A DNA stretch of 64,000 nt from Echinarachnius parma (lineage: Eukaryota > Echinodermata > Echinoidea > Clypeasteroida > Echinarachniidae), in contig JBAMJV010011168.1 of NCBI GenBank assembly GCA_037951105.1, positions 1 to 64,000 of the forward strand, written 5' to 3'. The translations under genes were made by a program, and so were the position numbers. Below, one piece after another: positions 12,060 through 24,020 of this stretch; the first letter of the stretch is position 1; every line of letters begins with the position of its first letter. The notes beneath the pieces were generated by a model, which was not told the DNA's origin, did no database searches, and worked only from the letters and a program-made list of their open reading frames with translations.

Positions 12060-12194
12060 TGTCAAGGCAATTTGGGCCTTTGAAGTTGTTCGGGCAGATG
12101 CAGAGTCCAGACTGGTCATCACACACTCCTCCATTGTAGCACGTATCACACACCCCGACACAGTCAGGGGGTCCCCACATATTGGCTGCACATT
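12060..12194 (-). CDS. Copy A exon 4: EGF1
   Basis: ECAANMWGPPDCVGVCD, then CYNGGVCDDQSGLCICP and a C-terminal GPNCLD: a textbook EGF cysteine pattern, laminin/Tie style. Phase 1-1 exon, donor GTAAG, acceptor TTAG. Confidence 0.8.
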
Positions 12195-12305
12195 CTAACA
12201 TTTGAACAATTAAATAGCAGAGAAGGCGAAATGAAACAGATTCAATAACACATTCATCCATTATACAACAAATATGGAACAAATGTAAATCACACACTCC
12301 TTAAT

Positions 12306-12356
12306 TTAAACACACCCCGACACAGTAAGGAGGCCCCACCTGTTTGCTGTACAAAC
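12306..12356 (-). pseudogene. Relic of a duplicated EGF1 exon edge
   Basis: CACACCCCGACACAGTAAGG resembles 12148 onward in the true exon (ACACCCCGACACAGTCAGG), followed by similar intron sequence (TTCATCCATT). Its GGNCCCCACNT and GCTGNACA stretches are diverged. Confidence 0.65.
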
Positions 12357-13567
12357 TAAAATGTGAAGAAAAAAACGAAAAGCAAACAAGGCAAAATTAA
12401 ACAATGAGTAAAACACATGTTCATCCATTTTACGACAGGTCACCTGCTCTTTATTCAATGCTTGCAACGATTTATCACATAATTCACGTCACCTACCCGC
12501 TAAATCACGATAAATCTATTTTTTCTAGTACTAGACGTGACTATTTTCGAACTTTGGCCAATCATTTTCAGTTGACGCGTACAATTAATTTAAACCATGA
12601 GCGTCGACCACACATGGCCTGTATTATTATCCCTCCCAATATTTGGGATTCAGAAATATTAGAATGAAGAGAAATTGCCCTCTCATTCATTTGTGAAAAC
12701 CGGCAAGGCGGGGAGGAGAATTACGAATGGTAGCGATATAGCGCTACGTAGAGCACGTTGAGTCGTATTAGCATGGCGTGTGTGGTGTGTGTAAAAATAC
12801 GTCCCGAATCTGGAAAGATACGTTAAAGCCAAATGACAGTACTCGAAAACGCCCCAACCACAAAAAAAAAAAATACGCCTTTTCACCAACCATGTGAAAT
12901 ATATATCATAACTTATCTATTAATGCAAAGATTTGGACACAAACTGCGTTGAAATTGAATACTTGAGCAATAATATGTTCGAAATTACAACTATTATCCG
13001 CTGATATAATTAGATGGGATGTTCGTGGCTGCTAAATGCAGCCACGTGCGCTCCGGATACGAATGAACGTATAGCTACGCAGTTACGCCGGCCCAACTGG
13101 TAGTAGATTTAAGCCCAATGTCAGCGGCATTAATCCACATTTCAACTGATATTTCTTTATTTAACGATACTAAGGTAAAATTTTCCACACAAGCCGTTTG
13201 TTGTACTATTTCAACAATACTAATCAATTAGTTTGGCCTTTAAAGAATATCTTCCGTAATTTTCCCAAAACGAACATTTGGCTTTAACCCAAAACACTCC
13301 CAGTCCCACATTAATTGGAGGCCACTGCTACCGTGCTTTTGGGGGATTCGAAAGGAATGTATTGAAAGGCAGATATCCCACGCCTGCAGATTAGGGGGCG
13401 CACATAAAATAGGGTCACTTATATGTATACAATGCCACCGCCGACAACACAATGGGAATGGTCAAGTACTATATTGTGCGTGCATGCTGAGCAATGCCAT
13501 CCAAGCATAAGCTGCATCGCAAGAGCTTGGCATGCTAGGAATTTAACGTTTACACTAAGTGTTTTTA

Positions 13568-13916
13568 AAAGGTACACTTGAGTATTGGTTCTTCCCAAAA
13601 TGCCCCTTTTATATTTTATTTATAAGTCTACCGTGCAGGGGGAAATCTTGACTTTTTAGTAAAAGACACAAAATGCTTATAGACTTCTTTAAACAATCAA
13701 AATAGGTTTTAAAACAATTGTTGATGATATCTCTATTTAATCATTATTTAAACAAAAACATCGTAACTGCTTTTTTTTAATGATAACAGGTTTTTTAAGT
13801 CGTGTGCAATTGTGTATACTTTTCGAACATGGTGGAGTTATAACTATTTGTTTGTACCGCAATGGTGCGGGTTTTGGTTACTAAAATTAAGTTTGACCAA
13901 AACTCAACTATCCCTT
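13568..13916. mobile_element. TTAA-type MITE copy, decayed left end
   Basis: The right end is AAACTCAACTATCCCTTTAA and the interior shares TGATGATATCTCTATTTAATC with 42580 onward. The left end is not clear. Confidence 0.5.
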
Positions 13917-14912
13917 TAAGATAAACAAAAATATTAATCCATTCAGGGGTGTATTCTGAATAAGGTTTTAAGTTAAAATTTATTGTATGTACGTCATATT
14001 TACGTCATTAAAATATATTTTAGCAAATCGCTTTTTATTAATACAGTTAAATTTGTTGGTGACGTAGGTATGACGTAGATACAATAGAGTTTAACTTTAA
14101 CAATCGTTTTCGTTTTCTATTGTATCAAAATGACTACTAAAAATATCGTAAAAGTATATTTAACTGCCCAGCTCGAAACACACGCAAAGTAGGCAGAAAT
14201 TACGTTTGGTTGTTCATGCTGTTTGATATGGTTTGAAAGGGTAGAACCTAAGCTTTGAAATGATATATTACTTGTTAGAATTAATATAGAGGAACAAGAT
14301 ATTTACGCAGAATACAAGGAAACTGGGTTGAACGGTAAGGACCATTCATGCATGGGGAATGTGTTACATATTCACTGAATTAGTGAAATGATGCAACAAG
14401 GCACAAATTATCATGTCTCATAAATAAAGTTACCAAAGGAAAGCTGGGGGCACGTAATGAAGTCAAACTTCCCAGAAGAACTAAAGTCTGTCCACCAAAA
14501 GTGACCTAGACAAACTGGTAAATCACATTTTCTACTTCATTTTCAGTCTCCAAATTGTAACCATGTATAAACCAAGAATACGATTGAGAATGTTCAACCC
14601 ACTCACATATTTTGGCAAATTTCAGAGAATCCTGATTTCCGACTTTTTTGCGGGTTTTGAACTGGGTGGTCACATAATAGAATATAATTTTTTAACAGTG
14701 ATGATTGCAACGCATATTTTTCTGAATATCTATCACAACTAGGAATTTGATAGCTAAAGTTGATCGATGAAACGTTAACAATGCGGTCAAATCTTCATTT
14801 AAAGACTACACAATAAAACAAGAACAAATAAATTATAATCTTAATTACAAGAAGCAGGTTTATTCAGACTTTAAACAAATTTGTTTTGTAAGAAGCTGAT
14901 GTTTGGTCTTAC

Positions 14913-15185
14913 CTCTGACCATGAGCCTATACAGGGCGCCACGTGCAGACGTCCTCTCCGTGTTAAAGTGGATCTCGTATATCCCCTCATCTGAAGCCTC
15001 GACTGGGTCAGAAACTGGATAAGATAATAGTCCACGATTCACCCTTTGGCTACCTCCATCCCTTCTCCAGCTAATTTCATTGCTTTGGTCATCGGGTTGT
15101 TCTACTTGTGTCATGTCAATGGATACACCAGTATCACCAACATTCACTGTTCTAGTAAAGACTCCATCACTTGGCACAAACTTGG
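14913..15185 (-). CDS. Copy A exon 3: second Ig-like domain (Ig2)
   Basis: Encodes AKFVPSDGVFTRTVNVG, then ISWRRDGG (C-strand Trp) and ASDEGIYEIHF (D-x-G-x-Y motif of an Ig F strand, here without the usual Cys), ending LYRLMVRG. Identical in length (273) to B. The acceptor choice is fixed by phase 1 from exon 2. Confidence 0.75.
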
Positions 15186-15434
15186 CTGTAGTTTATAATA
15201 ATTAAGCAAATAATAAGGTAACACGTTCACTTTACATACATTAATAATATGTGAAAAGTATGATAACAAACATACACACAAATATATACAAAACACATTT
15301 ATTCTACTACTATGTTTTTGCAAAAATTAATTATTAATGACATTTAATAATACAATCAAATTTGATTCCGAACATGTATACAAGATTTGTTTCCTTGTAC
15401 ATTATACATGCAAACAAACCTAGAAAGCAAAGAA

Positions 15435-15757
15435 GTGTGGGGCCCATCTGGGTTTTATTTGGTTAGAACTGGGCTGGTACATGGGCCCCATCGGGGCACC
15501 CAGGGGCCCAATTACAGACCAGCGATATTTATCATAGTAATAAGCATCACTGGTTCTAACTCTTCGATGTTAATATGCTAGAATAACATCTATCGTAGCA
15601 GAGCACACATTCCACCCTTACTCGTGCAAACGTAAAGGATTACACACGCATATCTAGAGATCAGTGGAACTAGAGCTGGTCCTGGTTCACGATCGTGCTC
15701 TCGGCCACTATAACCATAGGTGTCAATATGGGGCCCACTTGGCCCAGGTGGGACCCA
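15435..15757. repeat. GGGCCCA-rich repeat fragment
   Basis: Dense in GGGCCC, CCCATCTGGGTTTTATTTGG and similar. Related blocks lie at 19377-19490, 19905-19960, 20308-20440, 21556-21780 and 22640-22880, so an ancestral element was broken up by later insertions. Confidence 0.6.
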
Positions 15758-15770
15758 CCCAGGTAGCAAG

Positions 15771-16262
15771 CCAACGTTGGTCCAACGTTGGACCAACGTT
15801 GTCCAATTTTTTCGGCAACGTTGGTCCAACGTTGTCCGGCAACGTTGGACCAACGTTGCTTGCGTACGCCCAAACAACGCTGCTCCAACGTTGGCGAAAA
15901 CAAAATACCAACGTTGGATCAACGTTGGTCCATCGTTGGAAAGTTGTCATTTGTCAACGTTGGACCAACGCTTTTCCAACGTTGATCCAAGGTTGGTATT
16001 TTGTATTCGCCAACGTTGGAGCAGCGTTGGTTGGGCGTACGCAAACGTTGATCCAACGTCAAAGCAACATGTGTCCAACAAGCATCCACCATATTTCCAA
16101 CAAGCATCCAACATGTCTCCAACACTCATCCAACAAGCATCCAACATGTCTCCAACAAGCATCCAACATGTCTCCAACAAGCATCCAACGTTGGTCCAAC
16201 GTTGGTCCAACGTTGATCCAACGTTGGTCCAACGTTGGTCCAACATTGGACCAACGTCTCAC
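15771..16262. repeat. CCAACGTTGG palindrome cluster
   Basis: More than 20 copies of CAACGTTGG-type words. Two blocks with GCGTACGCCCAA and CGCTGCTCCAACGTTGGCG are inverted about a centre near 15953. The right half adds 21-22 base CATCCAACATGTCTCCAACA repeats. Confidence 0.9.
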
Positions 16263-17001
16263 CGTACTAAAAAAATTAAATTAATATTCATATGACACGC
16301 CTATTGGTGATATCTAGAACATCCTATCCTAGCTTTCCCTTTACCTAAGACTAACCCTAACCCTATTCCTAGTCCTATTCCTATCCATATAGTCCTATTC
16401 CTATTCCTACACTCACTACATCTACATCATCCACTCAGCTTTATATAACCTAGCTTCTGTGTTAATATTTGTTTGATGGTTGGTATTTCGATAAAGTTGA
16501 ATGTTTGGATAAAGTTTTAAGAATTTACACAAATACATCATGGAAACAAACCTTTAGAATGTTTTTGTAGATAAATAACTTACATATATTTCAAATAATG
16601 AGTAAATAATAACATTGGATTCATTCTGAACAATCAAATAACATGATTATTAATGCTTTTTGCAGTCAATGATAACCACTCATGAATATTCATGAATAAT
16701 AACCAACGTTCATCCAACGTTGAACCAACGTTGATCCAATGATGGCATACATCCTGCTTTCAGCAGCTAATTTTAAATCCTTTTATTATGCAAGGGGGTT
16801 TTGACCACCTGTGCTACGAGTAAAAAAATTACCTTTTCTAACATAACAGCTACATGTAGTGAACAACAGATGTGAAATGTTGGATTCTCGTTGGATTAAC
16901 GAACGTTTCACTGTGGGTTACCGATGTCGATCCAACGTTGCTCTAACGAGATTGTCCAACCTCCATTTCACTTTGAGTTACCGATGTTGATCCATCGTTG
17001 G

Positions 17002-18026
17002 TGTTGTAATATAATACAAGTAGGCGAAATGCCATGTGTAACTCTGGCATAACAAAAATAAATACTGGTAAATTACAAACTTGAGTGTCAGGGTAGACTA
17101 CCCGACACCCAGAAGATGGAACCAGGGGATTATTCTGCCCCTTTCGTACGGTTGTCATCCCCTATGTAAGACCGACATTTACCTAAATGCAAAATGGTTT
17201 AACGTGCTAGTGCCAGGGTGGACTACCCAACGCCTAGATGATACCAAGGGATTATTCTGCCCTAAATGGTATTCATCTCTATCACAAATCTAATCTATCC
17301 GGGGGTCTGAGAGTAGACGTCGAAGTGGGTAGCGCCTGTCACGTTCTTGCGAGGGCGGCTTCACCTCACTCCAGCACGCTTCTGGGACCTCCGTTTCCTC
17401 GTTTACTGGAACATGGATGTTACCTTCAGGTGCGCGACGCTTCTTTAGATGATGTCTGTTCCGGCGATACCGCCCACCTTTCTCACTCTGGATGTGGTAC
17501 GAGCGGGGCGTTGAATCTTGAGTTGTCACTACGCCAGGTTTCCATTCTTTTCCCACTTGGTAGTACACACGTTCTCCAGACTTCAACACCGGCAGCGACT
17601 TGGCACCCTGGTCATAGTATCGCTTGTGCCTCTTCTGGAGCTCTTTCTTCCTACTAGCTATGCACAGTTGATAACAAACAGTACAGTTCTCAATAAAGCG
17701 TTTTCTGGATGGTATATCCGGTCACACATCAACCGTGAAGCTCGCCTCCCAAAATGGATTCAAATTAGCATTTCTACAACACAGGTCATGGCGAATCGAA
17801 TCAGACATACAGTCACTTTCACTTCAGACACCATGTTGTAATATAATACAAATAGGCACACGAGTATAGTTGAAAGCTTACTTTATTAACTGCTTGTAGA
17901 TCGATGGCCCAACTCATACATGGTCTCTTGACACCCGATAATATACATATCGATCCTATATGGTAATTCACCGGGGATGGCGCACTTCTATTTATGATTG
18001 TAATTCTACTTGAGTCCACTCATTAC
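17002..18026 (-). mobile_element. Gypsy-type LTR retrotransposon remnant
   Basis: The minus strand carries a 99-codon fragment (17290-17589) with WKPGVV, PRSYHI and GGRYRRNRHHLKK, the C-terminal end of Ty3/gypsy integrase. LTR ends CTTGTATTATATTACAACA (17002) and TTGTATTATATTACAACA (17834) match; the second is followed by TGGTGTCTGAAG, placed like a primer-binding site. Most of gag-pol is missing. It is inserted into the 60-bp repeat. Confidence 0.65.
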
Positions 18027-19330
18027 TGTTGGTCTAACGAGATTGTCCAACGTCTTTTTCACTGCGAATTACCGATGTTGATCCAACGTTGGTCCAACGA
18101 GATTGTCCAACGTCTTTTTCACTGCGAGGTACCGATGTTGATCCAACGTTGGTCCAACAAGATTGTCCAACGTCTTTTTCACTGCGAGTTGCCGATGTTG
18201 GTCCAGCGTTGCTCCAACGAGATTGTCCAACGTCAATTTCACTGCGAGTTACCGATGTTGGTCCACCGTTGGTCCAACGAGATTGTCCAACGTCCATTTC
18301 ACTGCGAGTTACCGATGTTGGTCCAACGTTGGTCCAACGAGATTGTCCAACGACTTTTTCACTGCGAGTTACCGATGTTGATCCAACGTTGGTCCAACGA
18401 GATTGTCCAACGACTATTTCACTGCGAGTTACCGATGTTGGTCCACCGTTGGTCCAACGAGATTGTCCAACGTCCATTTCACTGCGAGTTACCGATGTTG
18501 GTCCAACGTTGGTCCAACGAGATTGTCCAACGTCTTCTTCACTGCAAGTTACCGATGTTAGTCCAACGTTGGTCCAACAAGATTGTACAACGTCCATTTC
18601 ACTGCGAATTACCGATGTTGGTCCAACGTTGGGCTAACGAGATTGTCCAACGTCTTTTTCACTGCGAGTTACTGATGTTGGTCCAACGTAGGTCCAACGA
18701 GATTGTCCAACGTCTTTTTCACTGCGAGTTACCGATGTTGATCCAACGTTGGTCCAACAAGATTGTCCGACGTCTTTTTCACTGCGAGTTACCGATGTTG
18801 GTCCAACGTTGGTCCAACAAGATTGTCCAACGTCCATTTCACTGCGAGTTACCGATGTTGGTCCAATGTTGGTCCAACGAGATTGTCCAACGTCTTTTTC
18901 ACTGCGAGTTACCGATGTTGGTCCAACGTTGGTCCAACGAGATTGTCCAACGTCTTTTTCACTGCGAGTTACCGATGTTGATCCAACGTTGGTCCAACAA
19001 GATTGTCCAACGTCCATTTCACTGCGAGTTACCGATGTTGGTCCAATGTTGGTCCAACGAGATTGTCCAACGTCTTTTTCACTGCGAGTTACCGATGTTG
19101 ATCCAACGTTAGTCCAACGAAATTGTCCAACGTCTATTTCACTGCGAGTTAACGATGTTGATCCAACGTTGGTCCAACGAGATTGTCCAACGTACATTTC
19201 ACTGCGAGTTACCGATGTTGGTCCAACGTTGGTCCAACGAGATTGTCCAACTTCTTTTTCACTGCGAGTTACTGATGTTGGTCCAACGTTGATCCAACGA
19301 GATTGTCCAACGTCCAACGAGTTCCAACGA
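18018..19330. repeat. 60-bp minisatellite, about 22 units
   Basis: The unit reads GTCCAACGAGATTGTCCAAC, GTCTTTTTCACTGCGAG, TTACCGATGTTG and GTCCAACGTTG. The period is exactly 60 with no indel across the array; differences are point changes. Diverged units lie left of the retroelement (about 16860-17001). Confidence 0.97.
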
Positions 19331-20449
19331 GTTTGCAAGTTTCCGACGTTGGTCCAACGTTGGCTTGCTACCTGGGCATGTGGCCCCTTAACCGTTTGCA
19401 CCAGGGTTTTGACATGGGCCTCATTTGGGCCGGGTTTTGTATAGGTTCTATGGGTATGTAGCCCATCTGAAACCCATATGACATATTTTCGAGTTGTTAA
19501 ATACAAACAAAATAATGATGCACCATTACGTAATACTTGTCTTGGTCGAGACATCACACCAGACATGATATCACTTTGTCATATATCCTAACCTACGTAG
19601 AAATATTCAAAACCTATTCCTACATGTATATTCCTAACATATTATACAGTCAAAATAAGTTATATACCATGCCTGTTGTATTGACAAATTAAAATGGCTA
19701 GTTATTGCATTAAATTGCATAACTAAGTAATTTTATACTTTACAATCATGTTACTTATCTTAAGTATAATGATATTTATATTAATTCATCTTTTTTGCAA
19801 CAGCAACTAAGTTATAGCAAAGACTTCAAATAATTCAAATATAGTGTTAACATTTACATTTTGTAACCGCTCATGAATATTTATGCCTTGGTATATATAT
19901 ATATGAGCTAGGGCCCATATACACAAAATGGGCCCCACATGAGCCCCATGATGGTTAGCGACACTGTAAGTGAATTTTCAGTGGGTTATAACTGATTATT
20001 ATTTCAAACATAGGGGAACTGACCAGAGGTACATTATCTTAACTTGCCGGGGATTTTAATGCTCTATTGCATGTGTGTGTATTGTAACTAACCAAAATGC
20101 GAGCTTGGCACTCAAGGAGTATATGACGGGGTATATTATTTGTTCTACCTCATTTTTACTTATAGCGGTTTTTCTGAAGAGATCATGATTTGTCCATTAT
20201 ATAGGTTTTTTTTTAATTAGTCGGTTAGGATATAGGATAGTAAAGTTAGATCATGTCTGGTGAGAGCGCGAGCAAGAAAATTATAACACAATAACGAAAA
20301 TATGGCATATGGGTTTTAGATGGGCTACGGGCCCCGTAATCCACATTGAAAACATTGGGCTCATGTCAAAACCCTTGTGAAAATGGAATATACAGGGGCC
20401 CAGATGTGGCACATATTCTGGGACAAGAAGGCCCGGGGGGGCCACTCAA

Positions 20450-20799
20450 CTATATTGCTGTACACACGCGCGACCAAAAAACGCGTAAAAAGGGTACTTT
20501 CTGCCGATCATGGCGCGTCACGCGCGTGACGCGTTTAGGGTGTCAAAAAGGCCAAAATCAGAAAAAAGGGTATTTTTGTCGAGTTAAACGAATACGCGTT
20601 TAGGGTATCTTTTTCTCTAAACTTGTTTCTTTGAGAGCAATTGACGTAGACCTTATTAGGGGTTATACTTGTTTAGGGGGCAAAATTGTCAAAAAAAGCA
20701 CGCGAAAATACTTGAATAGGGTATAAATTTGACCAATGGATAAAACTTGTTTAGGGTGGGTTTGAAAAACCTGTGGTCGCGCGTGTGTACAGCAATATA
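20450..20799. mobile_element. MITE, TIR TATTGCTGTACACACGCGCG
   Basis: The inverted copy GCGCGTGTGTACAGCAATA sits at the right end. The interior repeats GTTTAGGGT and AAAAAGGGTA. Directly abuts the next MITE, so the two are nested or adjacent insertions. Confidence 0.75.
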
Positions 20800-20801
20800 T
20801 A

Positions 20802-21534
20802 CCTCGTACAACAAGTTCCGCAATCGAGGTTTGCACATTAATAACTTTTTTATTACGCTCTTACCATTCATAAATTTGGTATCATTGGAAAGCGTAAGTC
20901 CTCCTCTTTACATTGATATAACATTTGCTATGAGTATTTCATCATGGAATGTGCATTACATCCAAATGTAGGGCAAAGTCAAAAGTGAAATGTTGCAAAA
21001 TGCACTGATTTTGTCAACAGAGTGCCTTCCTTGGCATGAATGGGGGTGAGGTGGTCATGCATTCAAGCCACGTTTTAATCTTCAAACAAAAGGAAGGCAC
21101 ACTGTTGACAAAATCAGTGCATTTTGCAACATTTAATTTTTTACTTTGCCCTACATTCGGATGTAATGCACATTCCATGATACAATATCCATAGCAAATG
21201 TTATATCAATGTAAAGAGGGGGATTCACGCTTTCCAATGATACCAAATTTATGAATGGTAATAACGTAATATGCATTCAAGCCACATTTTAATCTTCAAA
21301 CAAAAGGAAGGCCCTTTGTTGACAGAATCAGTGCATTTTGCAACATTTCACTTTTGACTTTGCCCTACATTTGGATGCAATGAACATTCCATGATGAAAT
21401 ACTCATATCAAATGTTATATCAATGTAAAGGGGGGAATTCACGCTTTCCAATGATACCCAATTTATCAATGGTAATAACCTAATAGAAAAGGTATTAATG
21501 CGCAAACCTCGATTGCGGAACTTTTTGTGCGGAG
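20802..21534. mobile_element. MITE, TIR AGTTCCGCAATCGAGGTTTG, first copy
   Basis: The right end is CAAACCTCGATTGCGGAACT. The interior has three alternating copies of TTGCAAAATGCACTGATTTT and TTATATCAATGTAAAG. The second copy is at 33603-34334. Confidence 0.85.
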
Positions 21535-21931
21535 TATAGTTGAGTGCCCCCCCCCCCCCCCCCGGGCAAGAAGGCCCCATATTGTCCCGGATGGGGCTAA
21601 TATATCAGCCCAGTTCTAACCAGATAAAACCCAGATGGGCCCCACAATTGTTTGCTATCTGGGCCACGAGTACCAACACACATGGGCCACATGTGAGTTC
21701 TGGGTTGGAAAGACCATCTGGTATTATTCGTTTGGGGTTTTATATGAGGGATATGGTCTATAGACCTTGAAATACCAGGGGCGAAGACAACGGGGGGGAT
21801 GAGGGGGATGCTTCCCCCCCCACCTCACAAGATGGGGGGGATGACATGTACAATCATCCCCCCAGATTTTAGGGAAGGATATATTTGTTTGTGTGTATCT
21901 ATACGAGTGAAAAAGAAAACATTAGTTGTAT

Positions 21932-22628
21932 GCATAGGCGTACCCAGGGGGGGGGGGGATTTTGGGGGTTCAACCCCCCCCCCCCTTTGACCAAAAAATG
22001 GCTGTCAGGGGGGGGGGGGGGTTGATCCCCCCCTTTTCACATTTTAGCTGGTCTCGAGACTACTTTTAAGCGGTCTTCACCGTCTGAAACCTGGTCTCGA
22101 CCGACTAAAACCTGGTCACAACCGACTAAAACCCGATCTCGGTACCAAAAATTGTCAAAAATCTCCGGTATCGGGTTCGAAAATTGTGAAAGCATTTGGT
22201 CTCGACTTTTTGCAACGGACACCCCCCCCCCCCCCCCCCCCCCCCCCCACTGAGAGAGGTTTTCAACTTTGATTGAACCCGGTCTCGGTCTCGACAATTT
22301 TGAAAGTACTTGGTCTCGGCTTCGAAAATTGTTTACGGATCCCCCCCCCCCCCCCCCCCCCCCAACTGAGAGGGGTTTTCAACTTTGAATGAACCCGGTC
22401 TCGGTCTCGAAAATGTTGAAAGTACTTGGTCCTCGGCTTCGTAAAAAATTACGGACACCCCCCCCCCCCCCCCCCCCCCCCCACCCCCCACTGAGAGGAC
22501 TTCCAAGCAATTGTCTTGGTCTCAAAATATTTGGGCAGGTGGTCTCGGCCGCGAACAAATTAGTCTTGGTCCGGTGAACTGAACGGCAAATCATCCCCCC
22601 CAGGTGTAAGAACCTGTCTACGCCACTG
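21932..22628. repeat. GGTCTCG/poly-C repeat block
   Basis: Starts CATAGGCGTACCCAGG and ends CTACGCCACTG. Contains G runs, then about three 120-base units of poly-C, ACTGAGAG, TTTTCAACTTTGA, CCCGGTCTCGGTCTCG and AAAGTACTTGGTC. Same family as 1008-1396, 48881-49872 and 53088-53622. Confidence 0.8.
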
Positions 22629-23062
22629 TGAAATACAATTGTGCTTTTAACCCATATGGGATTCATGGGGGCCCATACATGTTCATCTGAGCACATCCAA
22701 CGTTATATGTTCACCACCAAGACCCCACATGGGATTCATATTGGGCCCATGTGTGTTGGTACTGGTGGGTTCTGTGTGGAATAGCCCATCTGGTATACAT
22801 CTGGGTTTTATTTGAGGCAGATTGGCCCAAGTCAGCCCAAACGAAACCTAGATGGGCCTCAGAAACTTGATATGTGGGAATAGTCAATTATAATACTGCA
22901 TACATATGTTAGTATATATCAACAGTGTTTCTTTAAGTGATATGTATTTTCAGACAGAAACTACTGTAGGTAAATCAAAATAAACATGTATGCTTATGCA
23001 TTGCATTATGTAAAATGATCATCAAGGTACGAAAATACACCGCGCTGGTGGACTGTACCAAA

Positions 23063-23105
23063 ATGGAAGAAGAAGAAGTAGAAGAAGAAGAAGGAACGTG
23101 GAAGG
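23063..23105. repeat. (GAA)n-like microsatellite
   Basis: Imperfect GAAGAAGAA tract with GTA interruptions. Confidence 0.85.
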
Positions 23106-23579
23106 AACCCCGTACAAAATTGTATAGGGAATTAGTCAATTTGACTTCGACTAGCATCATTCATAATCTTCGCGCTTGTCTTATTGTATCTTGCCGTTTT
23201 CCTTATTGATTAGAATTATACAACTGGTTATTTTCCGAATTTCTCTTTCATTACTAAGATCAACATGATTGAATTAATAGTTTACTGTGTAATAAACGTA
23301 TGCGTTAGATCTGCAGTTTGTGTTATTGTAATTCCGTGGCCATGTGACTTTTACTTAAGCGTACAACATTGAATAAAGTACCACACATGTGACGTGAACT
23401 TGGCATATCACATCAATATATTGTATTCATCTTTCATGAGCTTTGACGGGTGACAGCAAAATAACCAATGGCCCCCATAAAAGTTAAGAAAATACAATCT
23501 CCAGAGGAAATTATGATCACGAAAATCTTTCTTAAAGCGGCCTGTAAACCAAAATTACACAAGTATGCTTCGGCTATCT

Positions 23580-23950
23580 TCACCGAAAGCCTATAGAGTA
23601 CAGAAGCCATGACGTCATAAAAACACTTTTTTAGAATTTTCAAATTTGGACTTCATTTTCAGGTATAGGTTACGTATTAGCTGAGATATGCCCATCCGAG
23701 TGAATTTTACTTCAATGGGCAATCAGTGTTATAGTGCACTGGTTCATAAATTTATGAACCAGTGCACTATAACACTGATTGCCCATTGACAAAAATCATT
23801 CGGATGGTCATATCTCAGCTAATACGTAACCTATTCCTTTGATTTTCGGTATTTGGACATTATTTGTTATGCTCTTTCTGAAAATGAAGTCTAAATTAAA
23901 AAATAAAAAAATAAAAATTTATGACATCATTTATGACATCACACTTCGCC
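23580..23950. repeat. Fold-back element with a perfect 76-bp palindrome
   Basis: 23713-23788 is a perfect palindrome with 38-base arms and no loop (centre TAAATTTA). Imperfect pairing continues outward through CTGAGATATGNCCATCCGA and ATGACATCA/TGACGTCAT. Confidence 0.85.
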
Positions 23951-24020
23951 ACTCTATTAATGTAGATAGTTTTTAAAAGTTGGAGTGCATTTCATGAATT
24001 GACCCGTCTAGAAATATTAC

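Larger units (their letters stand above)
12195..14912. other. Copy A intron between EGF1 and Ig2
   Basis: 2.7 kb without coding signal. Holds a second, decayed copy of the EGF1 exon edge near 12306-12440 and a TTAA-type element ending at about 13916. The rest aligns with 45198-47072. Confidence 0.5.
15758..19376. mobile_element. TIR element carrying a minisatellite
   Basis: CCCAGGTAGCAAGCCAACG at the left end is exactly inverted at the right end (19358-19376). The interior is built of CCAACGTTGG palindromes, CATCCAACATGTCTCC repeats and the 60-bp array. No transposase frame. Confidence 0.75.
15186..24020. other. Copy A intron 2, nested composite of repeats
   Basis: 8.8 kb, against about 0.8 kb in copy B (47346-48136). 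Filled with GGGCCCA-rich fragments, a TIR element with minisatellite, a gypsy remnant, two nested MITEs, a GGTCTCG/poly-C block and a perfect palindrome, each listed separately. No host gene seen. Confidence 0.75.

Noticed and set aside
15664-16295. Overlapping 190-206 codon frames in the CCAACGTTGG cluster
   Set aside because: Low-complexity palindromic repeat read in several frames and on both strands; no domain.
16340-16400. CCCTAA-like telomeric repeat
   Set aside because: Only about two CTAACCCTAACCCTA units, drifting into CCTATTCCTA; too short and degenerate to call an interstitial telomere.
18018-19330. Regular 60-bp spacing suggesting a CRISPR array
   Set aside because: The whole 60-base unit repeats with no unique spacers, and the context is an animal intron with no cas genes.
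17994-19566. Long open frames on both strands (up to about 370 codons) over the 60-bp array
   Set aside because: A period of 60 is a multiple of three, so any open frame stays open in every unit. Frames on both strands are equally open and have no start context, splice support or recognised domain.
22389-22577. Proline- or glycine-rich small frames over poly-C and poly-G runs (also 53050-53590 and 51893-52409)
   Set aside because: They are translations of homopolymers inside dispersed repeats.
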